A stretch of DNA of 64,000 bases from Aedes albopictus (Eukaryota; Arthropoda; Insecta; Diptera; Culicidae). This document shows positions 44,611-55,875 of this stretch, in pieces (the first letter of the stretch is position 1; every line of letters starts with the position of its first letter). The DNA is taken from the NCBI RefSeq assembly GCF_035046485.1, contig NC_085138.1, forward strand, positions 331,062,421-331,126,420, read 5' to 3'. The translations under genes were made by a program, and so were the position numbers. The notes beneath the pieces were generated by a model. It worked only from the letters and a program-made list of their open reading frames with translations. It was not told the origin of the DNA and did not search any database.

Positions 44611-44714
44611 CGAAGTTACTGTTAGCCATTTGGCAAAACAGAAACCCCTCCCCCACCTCCTGATCACAGTACAATCCGGAATATCTCCGGAAAGGTTCCG
44701 GATATTACATGGTC

Positions 44715-45590
44715 AATTGAGTGTAATAACTTACTTATCGATCAGGCTAAGGCCGGGGTGGCCTCTGCTGTACATAGTAGCCGTCTCCATTCCAGTCGGT
44801 CCATGGCTGTTTGTCTCCAGTTCCGCACTCTGCGTAGGGTCCGTAGATCGTCCTCCACTTGGTCGACCCACCTAGCTCGCTGCGCTCCACTTCTTCTTGT
44901 ACCGGTCGGATGACTCTCGAGAACCATTTTAGTCGGGTTGCTATCCGACATAATGATGACGTGACCCGCCCACCGTAGCCTCCCGATTTTCGCGGTATGG
45001 ACGATGGTTGGTTTTCTCAGCAACTGATGCAGCTCGTGGTTCATTCGCCTTCTGCAAGTCCCGTCTTCCATTTGCACTCCGCCGTAGATGGTACGCAACA
45101 CCTTCCGTTCCAAAACTCCAAGGGCGCGTTGGTCTTCTGCACGTTGGGTCTATGTTTCGTGCCCATAGAGGACGACCGGTCTAATCAGCGTTTTGTAGAT
45201 GGTTAACTTCGTGTTACGGCGAACTTTATTCGATCGTAGAGTACTGCGGAGTCCAAAGTAAGAACGATTTCCTGCCACGATGCGCCTCTGAATTTCTCTG
45301 CTGGTGTCGTTGTCGGCGGTCACCAGTGAGCCCAAGTACATGAATTCTTCAACTGCCTCGATTTCATCACCGTCGATATAAATTCGGGGTGGCGGGGCGG
45401 AGATTCCTCCCTGGAACACTTTGCCATCATGTACTTTGTCTTCGACAGTTCGACACATTAATGACTTATCCGATTCGATGGCTTCACTCTTTAGTCGGAT
45501 GTACGTTTCCGCCATCGTCTCAAATTTACAAGCAATAATATCAATATCATCAGCGAATTTATTGAGTGTCATAAACATGCACCAATTTTT
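44715..45590 (-). pseudogene. RTE-clade C-terminal fragment
   Basis: On minus, one frame from about 45590 to 44742 encodes FADDIDIIA (the catalytic box, intact), EFMYLGSLVTADNDTSREIQ, IYKTLIRPVVLYGHET, ERKVLRTIYGGVQ, GRLRWAGHV and TRRSGAQRARWVDQVEDDL, ending TPALA. A single in-frame TAG at 45150-45152 stands where the family has Trp after LYGHET. 5'-truncated. The 3' end carries TAAGTTATTACAC, as often seen at RTE 3' ends. Same family as the fragment at 660-2807 but better preserved. Confidence 0.85.
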
Positions 45591-45689
45591 GATCGATTGA
45601 GGGCGACTTAAAAAAAATCGGATGAAAATTGACGAATGTGTCGGGATGTGAAGGTTAATGTGAAGCATCGATCAACGCGGTTTCGAGAT

Positions 45690-45859
45690 AATGTATCGAA
45701 CTCGAATGTTCAGCTAAGATTATGTAGATATCAAGTGGCATTTTGGCGTAATTTTGAAACACATACATTTTTGACGTCATTTCATATCACATATTTCTTG
45801 CAGTAGCTGGCAACACTGGTCATGCAGATTCTAATATAACTCAATATATCAGATCCGGT
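45690..45859 (+). repeat. Satellite array, left part (target of copy B)
   Basis: One decayed unit: CGAATGTTC, CAAGTGGCA-, TAGCTGGCAACACTGGTCAT, ATATAACTCAATATATCAGA. The array resumes at 55876. TCAGATCCGGT at 45849-45859 is the left copy of the target duplication of copy B. Confidence 0.8.
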
Positions 45860-46122
45860 ATTTTTTTTTTTTATAGAATGAGAAAATCTGCAACAGATAC
45901 CCAAGAGGTGGTTCCTCGGGTGATGTGGGGATCGACCCACTAAAAACTCATTCTCTCTCTTCCTTACCTTCGCGGTACGCCCGTTAGGGATGACTTCGAG
46001 AAGGGGGGGGGGGCGTACATGAGTACACTCTAATAGTAAGCGTTCCACCAGCTACCGCCTTAAGTTGTTCACTCTCCCCTGGAGGCTCGGGTCCTGGCTA
46101 GTACTTAGACTACCCGTTGAAC

Positions 46123-48437
46123 TCAAGCTCCTGGATGGGGAAGGGGGGCCAACTCAATTAGCTGTTGTTCGGCTCGCCATTTACTCTGTAGTTCAAGTAC
46201 GATTCGAGAAACCGTGGAAGTAACGGAGTCCCACTTGTCCGCCCCCATACACATCCTTTCAACAATGTTGTCAGGCGTGATATCTCTACCGCATACCTCC
46301 TGCATACTCGACCTTTGCTCCACGAAACGTGGACATTCAAAGAGCACATGCTCCACGGTCTCGTCGCAGTCTGCACACTCCGGACATGCGGGGGAGCCTG
46401 CGTGTCCGAATCTGTGCAGATACCACCTAAAGCACCCATGGCCTGACAGAAATTGAGTCAAGTGAAAATTCACCTCGCCATGGGGCCTGCTCGTCCACTT
46501 GGACACGCTCGGTATGAGCCTGTGTGTCCATCTACCCTTGCTGGAGGAATCCCATTCGCTCTGCCACTTCAGCATAGACGAGGTTCTGGCGATACGCCTC
46601 GCGCCTCTTATGCCGCGTCGCTCGAAGCATTCTTCATCCTCTGCCACCACTAAAGCTATGGGCATCATGCCCGCAAGCACACATACCGCGTCCTTTGAGA
46701 CCGTGCGGTATGCGCTCACCACCCTAAGGCACATCAGCCTGTGGGTACTCTCAAGTCGCTTCACGTTTCGGTTAACCACTAGCGCCTTCGACCATGCAGC
46801 GGCGCCATACCGTAGTATGGAGACCGCTACTGCCGCGAGCAGCTTACGCTTACTCGAGACTATTGCTGAGCTGTTTGACATTATCTTTGACAATGCCATT
46901 ATCGCCATGCTTGCCCTTTTGCAGGCATATTCTACGTGGCTTCCGAATTTCAGCTTATCGTCGATCATGACCCCCAATTGCTTCAGTGAGCGCTTAGAGT
47001 TGATCGTGCATCCACCTGTGGTGACCACAGCCTGCTGTTCAGACTTGCGGTTGTTTACCACCACCACCTCCGTTTTGTGGTACGCGAGTGCCAAATGTCT
47101 CGACCTCATCCAATCCTCCACTATGCCAATTGCGTGAGTTGCTGTCAGTTCCACTTCCTCTATCGACTCGCCGTATACCACGAGGGTAATATCATCGGCG
47201 AAGCCGACCAGCTTTACGCCCGGTGGAAGTTTGAGCCTCAATACGCCATCATACGCCGCGTTCCATAGTACCGGGCCCAAGATGGACCCCTGCGGTACCC
47301 CTGCGGTGATTTTGTAGCTCCTCTTGCCCTCCTCGGTGTCATAAATTAGCACTCTATTCTGGAAGTAGCTCTCCAATATCCGGCATAGGCTAACCGGGAC
47401 TCCTAGGTGGTGTATTGCGCACTCAATGGCGGTCCAGCTGACGCTGTTGAACGCATTCTTAACGTCCAGCGTGACGACCGCGCAATAGCGGATACCTGTT
47501 CGCTTCTTTTGGAGCGCTATCTCGGCCGTTTTGGTTACAGCCCTAATAGCGTCCACCGTCGATCGACCCTTCCGAAGCCGAACTGGTTATCCGAGAGACC
47601 AGAGTCATCGGGTTTCTCGGTATAGACCATCAGCCTCGACAGAATGATCCGTTCCAACAGTTTTCCGGCGGTGTCCAGCAGGCAGATAGGTCTGTATGCC
47701 GACGGGTCGCCAGGTGGCTTCCCGGGTTTGGGCAGTAGAACCAATCTTTGCCTTTTCCACCTCTCCGGAAATTCGCCTCTGTCTAGGCACATCTGCATAG
47801 CCATTCTGAACATGTCAGGCTTAGCCTCGATGGCCGTCTTGATGGCTAATGTCGGGATACCGTCCGGACCCGGAGCCTTGTTCAACTTAAGCGACTTCGC
47901 TGTTGCAATGAGTTCGTCGTTCGTCACCGGGGCTACCTCGCTATGGCCGGTTTGGCTGTAGGGAACGGGGGCCCATGGTCTTGTATCGTGGCGCGGGAAC
48001 AGCGTTTCCACGATCTTCTGCAGCATCTCTGGGGAGCGTTCTGGGGGTGCTGACGCGCCCTTCGTTTTGGCCATGACTACTCTGTAGGCATCACCCCATG
48101 GGGTCGTGTTGGCTGCCTGGCAGAGATTTTCGAAGCACGCCCGCTTACGAGTCTTAATCTCTTTATTCAGTGCCAGTTTAGCCGCCCTGTAGGTCTCGCT
48201 TCGTTCAGTTCTATCCTCATCGGTACGAGCCCTTTCCATCCTCCTTCTAGCTCTTAAACAGGATGCGCGGAGTTCTGCGATTTCTGGACACCACCAGTAC
48301 ACCGGTTTGCGTCCATTTCTGGGTAGGGATCGCCTTGGCATAGCGGCGTCACATGCACGGCTTAGGGTTCCGACTAGATCATCGCTGGATAGATCGTCGG
48401 TGTTACTCTCCATAAACAATCGCTCCACAAATGCCGC
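46123..48437 (-). pseudogene. ORF2 of copy B, linker and reverse transcriptase, frameshifted
   Basis: First frame (47535-48428): linker with NGRKPVYWWCPEIAELRASC, GPDGIPTLAIK, WKRQRLVLLPKPGKPPGD, SAYRPICLLDTAGKLLERII and NQFGF. A 1 nt deletion near 47575 shifts to the second frame (46123-47556): TVDAIRAVTKTAEIALQ-equivalent, TLDVKNAFNSVSW, GVPQGSILGPVLWN, KLVGFADDITLVVYGES, MRSRHLALAYHKTEVVVVNN, and a C-terminal CPECADCDETVEHVLFECPR zinc-finger-like cluster followed by ELQSKWRAEQQLIELAP. No RNase H domain is seen, which fits R1-clade rather than LOA/I types. The catalytic FADD is intact, so the frameshift is the main lesion here. Confidence 0.9.
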
Positions 48438-48713
48438 ACAGATCGAAAAAAGAGTGTAAAATTCTGTGACATATGATGCACATAATTGGAGCGTGGGATA
48501 TCACAGAACTTTACATGACATATAATGTAAAAGTCGTAAAATATCATGTAAACTTCCATTATATGTAATGTAATTCAGCATGACTCTGTGTGTTTACATG
48601 ACATATAACACAAATTTACATGATATATCATGTAAACCATCATAACACTAAGTTTACATGACTAAACTTAATTTTACATGACGTGTAAATCTCATTATTT
48701 CTATCTGTGCGGC
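48438..48713. mobile_element. MITE inside copy B
   Basis: Ends GCCGCACAGATCGAAAAAAG and its inverted partner TTTCTATCTGTGCGGC. The 276 bp interior is AT-rich with repeated TTTACATGACATATAATG / CATGTAAA motifs in both orientations. It interrupts the endonuclease-RT linker between FDK and the downstream VERLFMES codons. The target duplication could not be resolved because the terminal repeat overlaps it. Confidence 0.8.
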
Positions 48714-49120
48714 TTATCGAATCGCGAAGTCAGCCATCCCCGATGACGGTCGATGACCTTCGGCTGTGGCCGTCTTCCTCCGTGTTCCACTCTGTATCGA
48801 ATCGCCAGATGGTCACTATGCGTGTATCCGTCGTCGACCCTCCAGTCCGAGCTAGGGTTTAGACCCGGGCTCCAGAAGGTCACATCAATGATGGACTCTG
48901 CACCATTCCTACTGTAGGTTTTTTTGTCGCCTACGTTCGCGACATCCACGTTTAATCTAGCCATAGCTTCGAGTAAAGCCCAACCTCTCGCGTTAGTCAA
49001 GCGGCTACCCCACTCAATCGCCCAGGCGTTGAAGTCTCCACCGATGACCACGGGACTCAATCCCACCATTGCGCTTGTTAACGATTCCAACATAGACGAG
49101 AACTGGTCTATCGTCCACCT
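48714..49120 (-). pseudogene. Endonuclease C-terminal half of copy B
   Basis: On minus: SMLESLTSAMVGLSPVVIGG, GDFNAWAIEWGSRL, NGAESIIDVTFWSPGL, DDGYTHSDHLAIRYRV. These are the conserved D-x-N and S-D-H blocks of the AP-like endonuclease that nicks target DNA for target-primed reverse transcription. The N-terminal half lies beyond copy A at 54657 and above; joining the two across copy A (minus one target duplicate) is colinear. Confidence 0.9.
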
Positions 49121-49831
49121 TTTTTTTTCCTTCTAAACCATAGGGGGATAATCTGCTCAACAGACACCCTAACAGAAGGTTAGGGTAGTGTAGGTCTGAC
49201 AGGCCGTCTTCTACAACAAAAGTAAAATCCAGGACTACTCTCTCCTCGTACCCACTAAACCATTCCTATGGTCGCCAAACCCTACGTCTCTCCGGAACCA
49301 CCAAGAAGGTATTGCTTCAGAGAGGGGCTAGTGCACATCGCACCCACAAGGTTAGCTGCGTAGCCTGCAGCAACGAACATCGATGACTCGCTTTGGAGAG
49401 TCCATCACGGTAGCATGCTGGCGCTTAGCCAGTTTCCCGAGTGGTCCTCGCCACTCCCTTTGTCCTCGGAAGGCGGGCAGGGTCAACCCCGCCCGCGCCC
49501 TACTGCTGAGCGGACATCAAGAACTGATGCCCACGTGCAACCCGATCTGACCTGCCCGTAAGGAAGGGTATCACTACCCTTCAGGCCCTATCAGATGCAC
49601 CCGTAGGTTGCAGACAGCAGGATCTCACCTACCCCGACCCTTGCCGGGGACCCCTTTCCAACCGCGGGCTCGGATCCAACCCAGTAGACTGACGCCACGA
49701 CAGCACCACTACCGGGACTTCCTCTCCGCGGCCACTTAATCGTTGTAAGGGTCGATCTCGACCGCAGGGCACCGGTATGACCTACGAAGCCGACTCCGAA
49801 CCCCTGGACCACCTCTTGTACTGCATCTGGA

Positions 49832-52800
49832 CTAGCCATTCTCCGAGTCCACGCGCCACCTCCTCTGTAGCTCCCAGACGATGTGGGTAATAGCCGTTGA
49901 AACGGCGTTCCAGCCAAACACATCCCTACACATCCTCTGGACCAAGTTGTCCGGAGTTGTGTCCTCCCCGCATGTGGCAAGCATGCGGTCACGCATTGTG
50001 CGAAAACGCGGGCACACGAACAAAACGTGTTCCGCCGTTTCCTCTAAACCATTGCACACTGGGCATTCGGGAGAATCCGCATGCCCGAAACGGTGTAGAT
50101 AATGTCGGAAGCAACCATGACCTGTAAGGACCTGTGTCAGGTGGAATGTGACTTCCCCATGGCGCCTATTAATCCAACTATCTACCCTCGGTATCAACCT
50201 ATAGGTCCACCTTCCTTTGGTGGAACTGTCCCACGCGCGCTGCCATTTGACCATAGAGGCCATTCTGACAGTCCTGCGTATGCCTCTTGTGCCGCGCATT
50301 TCGAAGCACTCCATGTCCTCACTGATAAGAATGCTGATAGGCACCATACCAGTAATGACGCAGAGAGCGTCGTGTGACACGGTACGGTACGCGCTTGCAA
50401 CCCTCAGGCACATAAGCCTATGAGTACTTTCCAGCTTCCGTCGGTAGCATTTAGTACTTAGCGCGGTGCCCCACGCCGGGCCGCCATACCTAAGTATGGA
50501 TGTAGCAACACTTGCCAGAAGCTTGCGCTTACTGGCGTACACCGCAGAGCTATTGGACATCATCCGGGACAGTGCCGCAATAGCTGTGGAGGCTCTTTTA
50601 CAGGCATAATCGACGTGGCTACCGAAGGTAAGCTTATCGTCGATCATCACGCCCAAGTGTTTGACGGAGCGCTTTGACAGGATAGTACAGTCTCCTACAC
50701 TGATCTCCGTCTGCTGCTCCGACTTCAGGTTGTTAACAACCGTCACCTCTGTCTTGTGGTGAGCCAGCTCCAGTTTCCTGGACCGCATCCACGCCTCCAC
50801 AACCTTGATCGAGTGGTTGGTAGTCAACTTTACCTCCTCGATCGTTCCACCGTAGACTTCGAGCGTAATGTCGTCGGCAAATCCGACAATCACCACTCCC
50901 ACTGGATACTCTAACCTCAACACCTCGTCGTACATGACATTCCATAACACCGGACCCATGATGGAACCTTGCGGGACTCCTGAGGTTATGTGAAAGCACT
51001 TCCGACCCACCTCCGTGTCGTAGACTAGTACACGATTCTGAAAGTAACTTCCGAGAATCTTGTACAGGTACTCCGGTATCCCCAGACGCAAGAGCGCATC
51101 GGCAATAGCAGACCAGCTGGCGCTATTAAACGCATTCCTTACATCCAGAGTCACTACCGCGCAAAAGCGAATTCCCCTCCTCTTAGGCTCGAGTGCTTTC
51201 TCGGCGGTTTTTGTAACCGACAAGATAGCGTCTACGGTGGACCTCCCCTTCCGGAAGCCGTACTGGTTACTCGAAAGACCATTTTCGCCCTCGGTGAACC
51301 GCGACATTCTATTGAGGATGATCTTTTCGAGCACCTTCCCCGCCGTGTCAATCAAGCATATTGGTCTATATGCCGACGGGTCTCCGGGTGGTTTCCCCGC
51401 CTTTGGCAATAGTACCAGGCTCTGCCTCTTCCAAGCTTCTGGGAAAACTCCCTCGTCCAGGCATTTCTGCATAGCAGACCTGAACATCTCGGGAGCCTCT
51501 GCAATAGCTACTTTTAAGGCCAGGTTCGGAACTCCGTCCGGACCTGGGGCCTTACCTACGCTAAGGGACTTAGCTATCCCCGCAAGTTCCACATCGGTGA
51601 CCCTCTCCTCATCGCCAGCCCCAGTCCCCGGCTGTCCTACGAAAGGAGGCCAAGGACTAGGATCATGACGCGGAAAAAGTCCTCCAATGATCCCCTCTTA
51701 CATCTCTGGAGATTGCTCTGTAGGAGCCATCACACCTCTCGTCTTGGCCATAACGATCCTGTAGGCGTCACCCCACGGGTTCGTATTGGCACTCTGACAG
51801 AGACCCTCAAAGCAGGCCTTTTTGCTTGCTCTTATCTCGGTCTTAAGCGCGGCTTTTGCAGCGGCGAACACCACCCGCCGTTCGTTTCGCTCTTCCTCTG
51901 ATCGTGCTCGCTGCATCCGCCGCCTAGCCCGTAGGCAGGCGCGGCGCAGGTCCGCAATCGCGTCGGTCCACCAGTAAGCCGGTGGCCTCCCATTTCTAGG
52001 GTGGACTCGCCTAGGCATGGTCGCATCACACGCACGTGAGAGCACCGCTACCAGCTCGTCGCCGTCTAAACCGATTAAGTTTCGCTCACGGCGGAGCGCC
52101 TCCCTAAATACCCTTTCGTCGAAGTATGATGTCTTCCACCTGCAAGGGCTTGGCCTTGGCCTAGCCGCCTCTTCTTCTATCCGCTGTCTGCTGTTATTGT
52201 AGTCGATACTGTAGCGAACCGCCAGGTGGTCACTGTGAGTGTAGCCATCATCTACTCTCCAGTTCGAACTACTTGTTAGGCCAGGACTACAAAAGGTCAC
52301 GTCAATAATTGACTCCGCTCCGTTTCGACTAAAGGTACTCTTGGTACCGACGTTAGCCAAGTCGACATCTAAGATGGCCAGTGTTTCTAGCAGGATCTGA
52401 CCCCGCTGGTTCGTGAAACGGCTTCCCCATTCCACGGCCCAGGCATTAAAGTCGCCCGCTATTACCACCGGCCTTCGCCCTGTTAGCACGGTCGTTAAGC
52501 GGTCCAGCATTTGCGTGAACTGCTCGATCGGCCACCGCGGAGGCGCATAACAGCTACAGAAGAAGACCCCGTTTACTTTTGCGACCACGAAGCCCTCATA
52601 GGTAGTAGACACCAACTCCTGAACGGGGTATTTACCCGTCGTCCATATCGCCGCCATTTTTCTGGTCCCATCCGCGACCCAGTTGCCGTTGCCGGCGGGT
52701 ACTCGGTATGGGTCCGATATGATGGCGATATCCGTCTCCCACTCAGAAACTGCCTGACAAAGCAGTTGCTGAGCCGCATCACAGTGGTTCAGGTTCAGCT

Positions 52801-52855
52801 GCGTTACCTGCACTGTGATTTGTTGTTCACTGCGGCTTTCTTGAAGGCCGGGCAC
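49832..52855 (-). pseudogene. ORF2 of copy A: endonuclease-reverse transcriptase, one in-frame stop
   Basis: A single frame of 1007 codons, broken only by TAA at 51698-51700 (codon 386), where copy B has Leu. The ATG at 52855 gives MPGLQESRSEQQ and overlaps ORF1 by 52 bases, as is common in this clade. Residues about 15-215 are the AP-like endonuclease: QLNLNHC (N23), SDPYR (47-51), GDFNAW (134-139), IIDVTF (183-188), YTHSDH (205-210). A linker with NGRPPAYWW follows. The RT begins near codon 430: GPDGVPNLALK, LDVRNAFNSASW, SGVPQGSIMGPVLWN, VGFADDITL (FADD at plus 50873-50884). The C-terminus has CPVCNGLEETAEHVLFVCPR and ends RRWRVDSENG. The enzyme makes and primes element cDNA at nicked chromosomal DNA. 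A read-through or a single substitution in other copies would keep the family active. Confidence 0.9.
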
Positions 52856-54367
52856 CTTGGGCCACCCATCGGATGTCTGTTGTTCGAGGATTTCCCGGTA
52901 CAGATCATGCAGATGGGCGGACTCGTGCAGCTTTGGGCCTTATGACCTTCAGCGCCGCATCGCCTGCACAGTTTGCGCCTGTCGGGGCCTTTGCAGTCCC
53001 ACGACTTGTGTCCTGATTCCAGACACCTGAAGCAAACCTCTGGTGGCTCGTGGAATGTCAGGTGACATACACACCAACCCACCTTTATGCTCCCTACTTT
53101 AACGGACTTTTTGACGTCCGCCACAGGTAGCTGAACCAAAGCTATCTGTGTCCCTGCTGGCCCTTTCCGTAGCTTAACGGCTGCGGCGGCCACCTGCACA
53201 TCGCACTGTTGCCGCAGTGCCGTGACGAGCTCTTCCACTTCGGTGATCTCATCGATGTCCTTGACCTTCAGAGTCGCCTCATGTGTCAGAGCCCTCACCT
53301 GCACACCCTCACCAAGGACCTCTTCTGCCAGCCTCTTATAGGCGGCGCCCTTGTGCTCCTTCTGGCGCTTCAGCTCCAGGATCATCTCGCCCGTACGAGT
53401 ACGTCTAATACTGCGTACGTCGGCTCCAAGACCCTCAAGCTTGGCTTCGCTTCGCATCATCTTCAAGACGTCCGAGTACTTGGACTGTACCGTCTTGATG
53501 ACGATAGCGTCGCCTTTCTCGCGCTTGGCACCTGCCCTCCTACGCCTTGGCTTGGCGTCCTGCGCTACTACCTGCGGATTCGCCTTCTTCTTCCTCTTCC
53601 GCTCTACCTTCGTCCAAGGGGAGTCCTCCCCTTGGATCGCCCTACTCTGTGGCTGTTGAGGGCCCACTAGCGGTCGCAACCCCTTGTTCCCATCGTTCCG
53701 GGACGGGCCAGCCTTTTCAGGCCCACCCTTCCCAGCTTTCCGGGAACCCTGGCTGGGGTCCGACCTTCCGGCATTATTACCGACGGGGTAATGATTCGCC
53801 TGGCCTTGCGGGCACCGCCAGACAGCTCCTCGCCTGACGGTTGCCTCGCCCGCTTCTGCGATTGCTTGCCCCGTTTGTCGCGAGCAGTCGCTTCCGCCTT
53901 ATTCGGACTTCCTGCGAAGGAGAAGGCCTCCGTTTGGGTAAACTTCGGCACTTTCTCATTTGCAGGCTCCGCTGCTGCAGCAGTCAGCAACGCGAGTGCC
54001 GCGTGCTCCTGCTTGGCATCGTCGATCGACGCCCTAAGTCGAAGCAAGGCCGTTTTCAGGTCCTTGCTTATGTTCGACTTAGTGGACGCAATGTCGATGA
54101 TTTTGCCAAGCTGCTGCTCAGCCACCTCTATTGCGGACCGTCCTTTGGATCCTCGGTTGACGGCCCTCAACAACCACGCTCCGTCCATAACCTCCACCGG
54201 CTGGCTTGCCGGGAAGTGGACTGGAGCACCCACGCTTAAGCTGCGTACGCAACTCCAGCGCCTATCTCCTCACTTCTCCTTGTCGGAGATCTCATCAACC
54301 CGCTTCTTGCGAAGGGGTTGATCCCACCACTATTTCCACCTAGATTCTGATTTTTATTTGACTTCAT
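52804..54367 (-). pseudogene. ORF1 of copy A: gag-like zinc-knuckle protein, two frameshifts
   Basis: The start ATG at 54365-54367 gives MKSNKNQNLGGN. The N-terminal frame is lost after about 42 codons near 54245 (about 1 nt short of copy D). It resumes at 54233 with GAPVHFPASQ, a helix-rich stretch (EVAEQQLGKIIDIASTKSN) and a Ser/Lys/Arg-rich segment. It is lost again near 53778, where four bases fewer than copy D are present. It resumes at 53679 (RPLVGPQQPQ) and ends with CFRCLESGHKSWDC, CRRCGAEGHKAQSC and a third CxxC cluster before GGPRCPAF. The zinc knuckles are expected to bind element RNA in the ribonucleoprotein particle. The frame breaks are inferred by comparison with copies B and D and could in part be assembly errors. 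Confidence 0.85.
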
Positions 54368-54601
54368 GATTAAATCCCACGAGTAGCACGGGAAAGAATG
54401 TCCACCACGCCAGAGCCCTGCATTAACGCGGTAAGGGACAGCTTACTGTGGGGGGTGCCCAGGTACCCCACAGGCTCCGTTAAAGATCGAGCATCTTTTT
54501 CACCCACTCGATCAGTCATTCCTCAGCACGGGTCGCTTGACACCTTGAATTGGGGTTAGTAGTCCTATTCTTAGCCGCGACTACGCGGCTGACTCGCAAG
54601 C

Positions 54602-54619
54602 GGGGGGGGGGGGGGGGGG
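54602..54619. repeat. G18 homopolymer in the copy A 5' UTR
   Basis: Eighteen consecutive G on plus (C on the element strand). The homologous place in copy D (10416-10421) has CCTCCCCGC, so the run has expanded or is a sequencing artefact. Confidence 0.9.
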
Positions 54620-54656
54620 TGCGTCAGGCCCCAGGACTTTAGTCCTTGCTGCCCCT

Positions 54657-55278
54657 TCGTCCACCTGGGAGGGGCATAACAACTGCAGTAGTCCTCTCCT
54701 CTCTCCTCTTCTTGGCGTAACGTCCTCACTGGGACAAAGCCTGCTTCTCAGCTTAGTGTTCTATGAGCACTTCCGCAGTTATTAACTGAGAGCTTCCTCT
54801 GCCAATGACCATTTTGCATGTGTATATCGTGTGGCAGGCACGAAGATACTCTATGCCCAAGGAAGTCAAGGAAATTTCCTTTACGAAAAGATCCTGGACC
54901 GACCGGGAATCGAACCCGTCACCCTCAGCATGGTCATGCTGAATACCCGTGCGTTTACCGCCTCGGCTATATGGGCCCTCAACTGCAGTAGTATACCCCG
55001 TTGATCTTCGCTATTGCGAAGCCCTCGTGCGACGTGGAAACTATTTCCTGGACCGGAAAACGACCGGTTGTACAGATCGCCGCTAGCTTGGCCTTATCAG
55101 CTACCCAGTTTCCGTTATCGGGAGGGATGCGGTATGGGTCCGATAGTAGTGCGATGTCTGTACTTGACTCCGAGACTGACTGCCATAGCAACTGTTGTGC
55201 GGCTTCACAGTGGTTCAGGTTTAGTTGTGTAACCTGCATTATCGTTTGGAACTTCGACCTCCTCGCGTGTCTGGACAT
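54657..55278 (-). pseudogene. Endonuclease N-terminal half of copy B, split by a SINE
   Basis: Reading on minus from 55278: MSRHARRSKFQTIMQVTQLN, NHCEAAQQLLWQ, TDIALLSDPYRIP, PVQEIVSTSHEGFAIAK and GVYYCS. The frame is interrupted by the SINE at 54693-54979 and continues as CYAPPRW up to copy A at 54656. It overlaps ORF1 of copy B (ending 55239) by about 40 bases. Residues N (LNLNH) and SDPYR are family endonuclease motifs. The C-terminal half lies at 48714-49120. Confidence 0.9.
54693..54979 (-). mobile_element. tRNA-derived SINE (family S1), full length
   Basis: On minus: head GCCGAGGCGGTAAACGC (A-box region) and GGTTCGATTCCCGGTCGG (B box), body as in 28727-28975, and a short pyrimidine-flanked AAGAGG tail. 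The exact 13 bp duplication CAACTGCAGTAGT occurs at 54680-54692 and 54980-54992. It interrupts the endonuclease frame of copy B between YYCS and CYAPPRW. Confidence 0.92.
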
Positions 55279-55875
55279 TTAGGCCCGCCCGTCGTGTGGC
55301 CCTTGTTCGCCGTGCAAATCAGGCATTTTGGTGCAGAGTTGCACTCCCTGGCGATATGGCCTTCTACTCCACACTTCCTGCAGAGCTTACTCCGGTCTGG
55401 GCCTTTGCATGCCCAGGACTTATGCCCTTGCTCAAAGCACTTGAAGCACGCCACTGGCGGCTCGTATATGCTGAGCGGGCACACTGACCAAGCTACCTTG
55501 ATCTTCCCGACTGAAATCGCCTTATTCGCATCCCCTACGGGGAGTTTGAGCGCGGCAATCTGCGTGCCAGCCGGACCCTTACGCAGGCGGATCGATGCAC
55601 TTGGTACATCTATCTCACACTGCTGTTTGAGTGCGGCTGCGAGCTCCTCTGCGTCGGTAATCTCGTCCAGGTTTTTACACTGGAGAGTTGCCTCCGCCGT
55701 TAGGGCTCTTACCTGCACCTTTTCGCCAAGTACCTCTTGGGCTAGTGCTTTGTAGGAAGTACCTTTATTGGCTGCTTCCTTCTTCAGCACTAGCATCATC
55801 TCTCCCGTCCTGGTGCGCCGGATGCTTTTTACATCCGCGCCCAATGGTGAGAGACGATTTTCGCCTCGCATGGCC
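55239..55875 (-). pseudogene. ORF1 of copy B, 5'-truncated gag-like protein
   Basis: On minus from the truncation point 55875: KAMRGENRLSPLGADVKSIR, RTRTGEMMLVLKK, DEITDAEELAAALKQQC, RLRKGPAGTQIAALKLPVG, and zinc knuckles CFKCFEQGHKSWAC, CRKCGVEGHIAREC and CLICTANKGHTTGGPKC. The open frame runs on into the satellite upstream, giving a chance fusion. The region upstream of KAM is missing because reverse transcription stopped early. Expected role as in copy A: RNA binding. Confidence 0.9.

Larger units (their letters stand above)
49121..54656 (-). mobile_element. R1-clade non-LTR retrotransposon copy A, near full length (5.54 kb)
   Basis: Flanked by the exact 10 bp duplication TCGTCCACCT (49111-49120 and 54657-54666), with a 3' poly(A) (T8-9 on plus at 49119-49128), a 3' UTR (49129-49831), ORF2 (49832-52855), ORF1 (52804-54367) and a 5' UTR (54368-54656) that contains 18 G on plus (54602-54619). 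Content and order (gag with three zinc knuckles, AP-like endonuclease, RT, C-terminal CCHC-like cluster, no RNase H) fit the R1 clade. It is not in rDNA; the target is another R1 copy. Lesions: one stop in ORF2 and two frameshifts in ORF1. Confidence 0.9.
45860..55875 (-). mobile_element. R1-clade retrotransposon copy B, 5'-truncated, interrupted three times
   Basis: Copy B is flanked by the 11 bp duplication TCAGATCCGGT (45849-45859 and 55876-55886) and has a poly(A) tail (T12 on plus at 45861-45872). Its pieces, from 5' to 3' on minus, are: ORF1 3' part (55239-55875), endonuclease N-terminal part (54993-55278 plus 54657-54692), endonuclease C-terminal part (48714-49120), RT (46123-48437) and the 3' UTR. 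The gaps are filled by a SINE (54693-54979), copy A (49121-54656) and a MITE (48438-48713). Copy B entered a satellite array. A 1 bp loss near 47575 breaks the RT frame. Confidence 0.9.

Noticed and set aside
46499..47137. 212-codon plus-strand frame
   Set aside because: Antisense shadow of the copy B reverse transcriptase; no motif of its own.
51060..51668. 202-codon plus-strand frame
   Set aside because: Antisense shadow of copy A ORF2.
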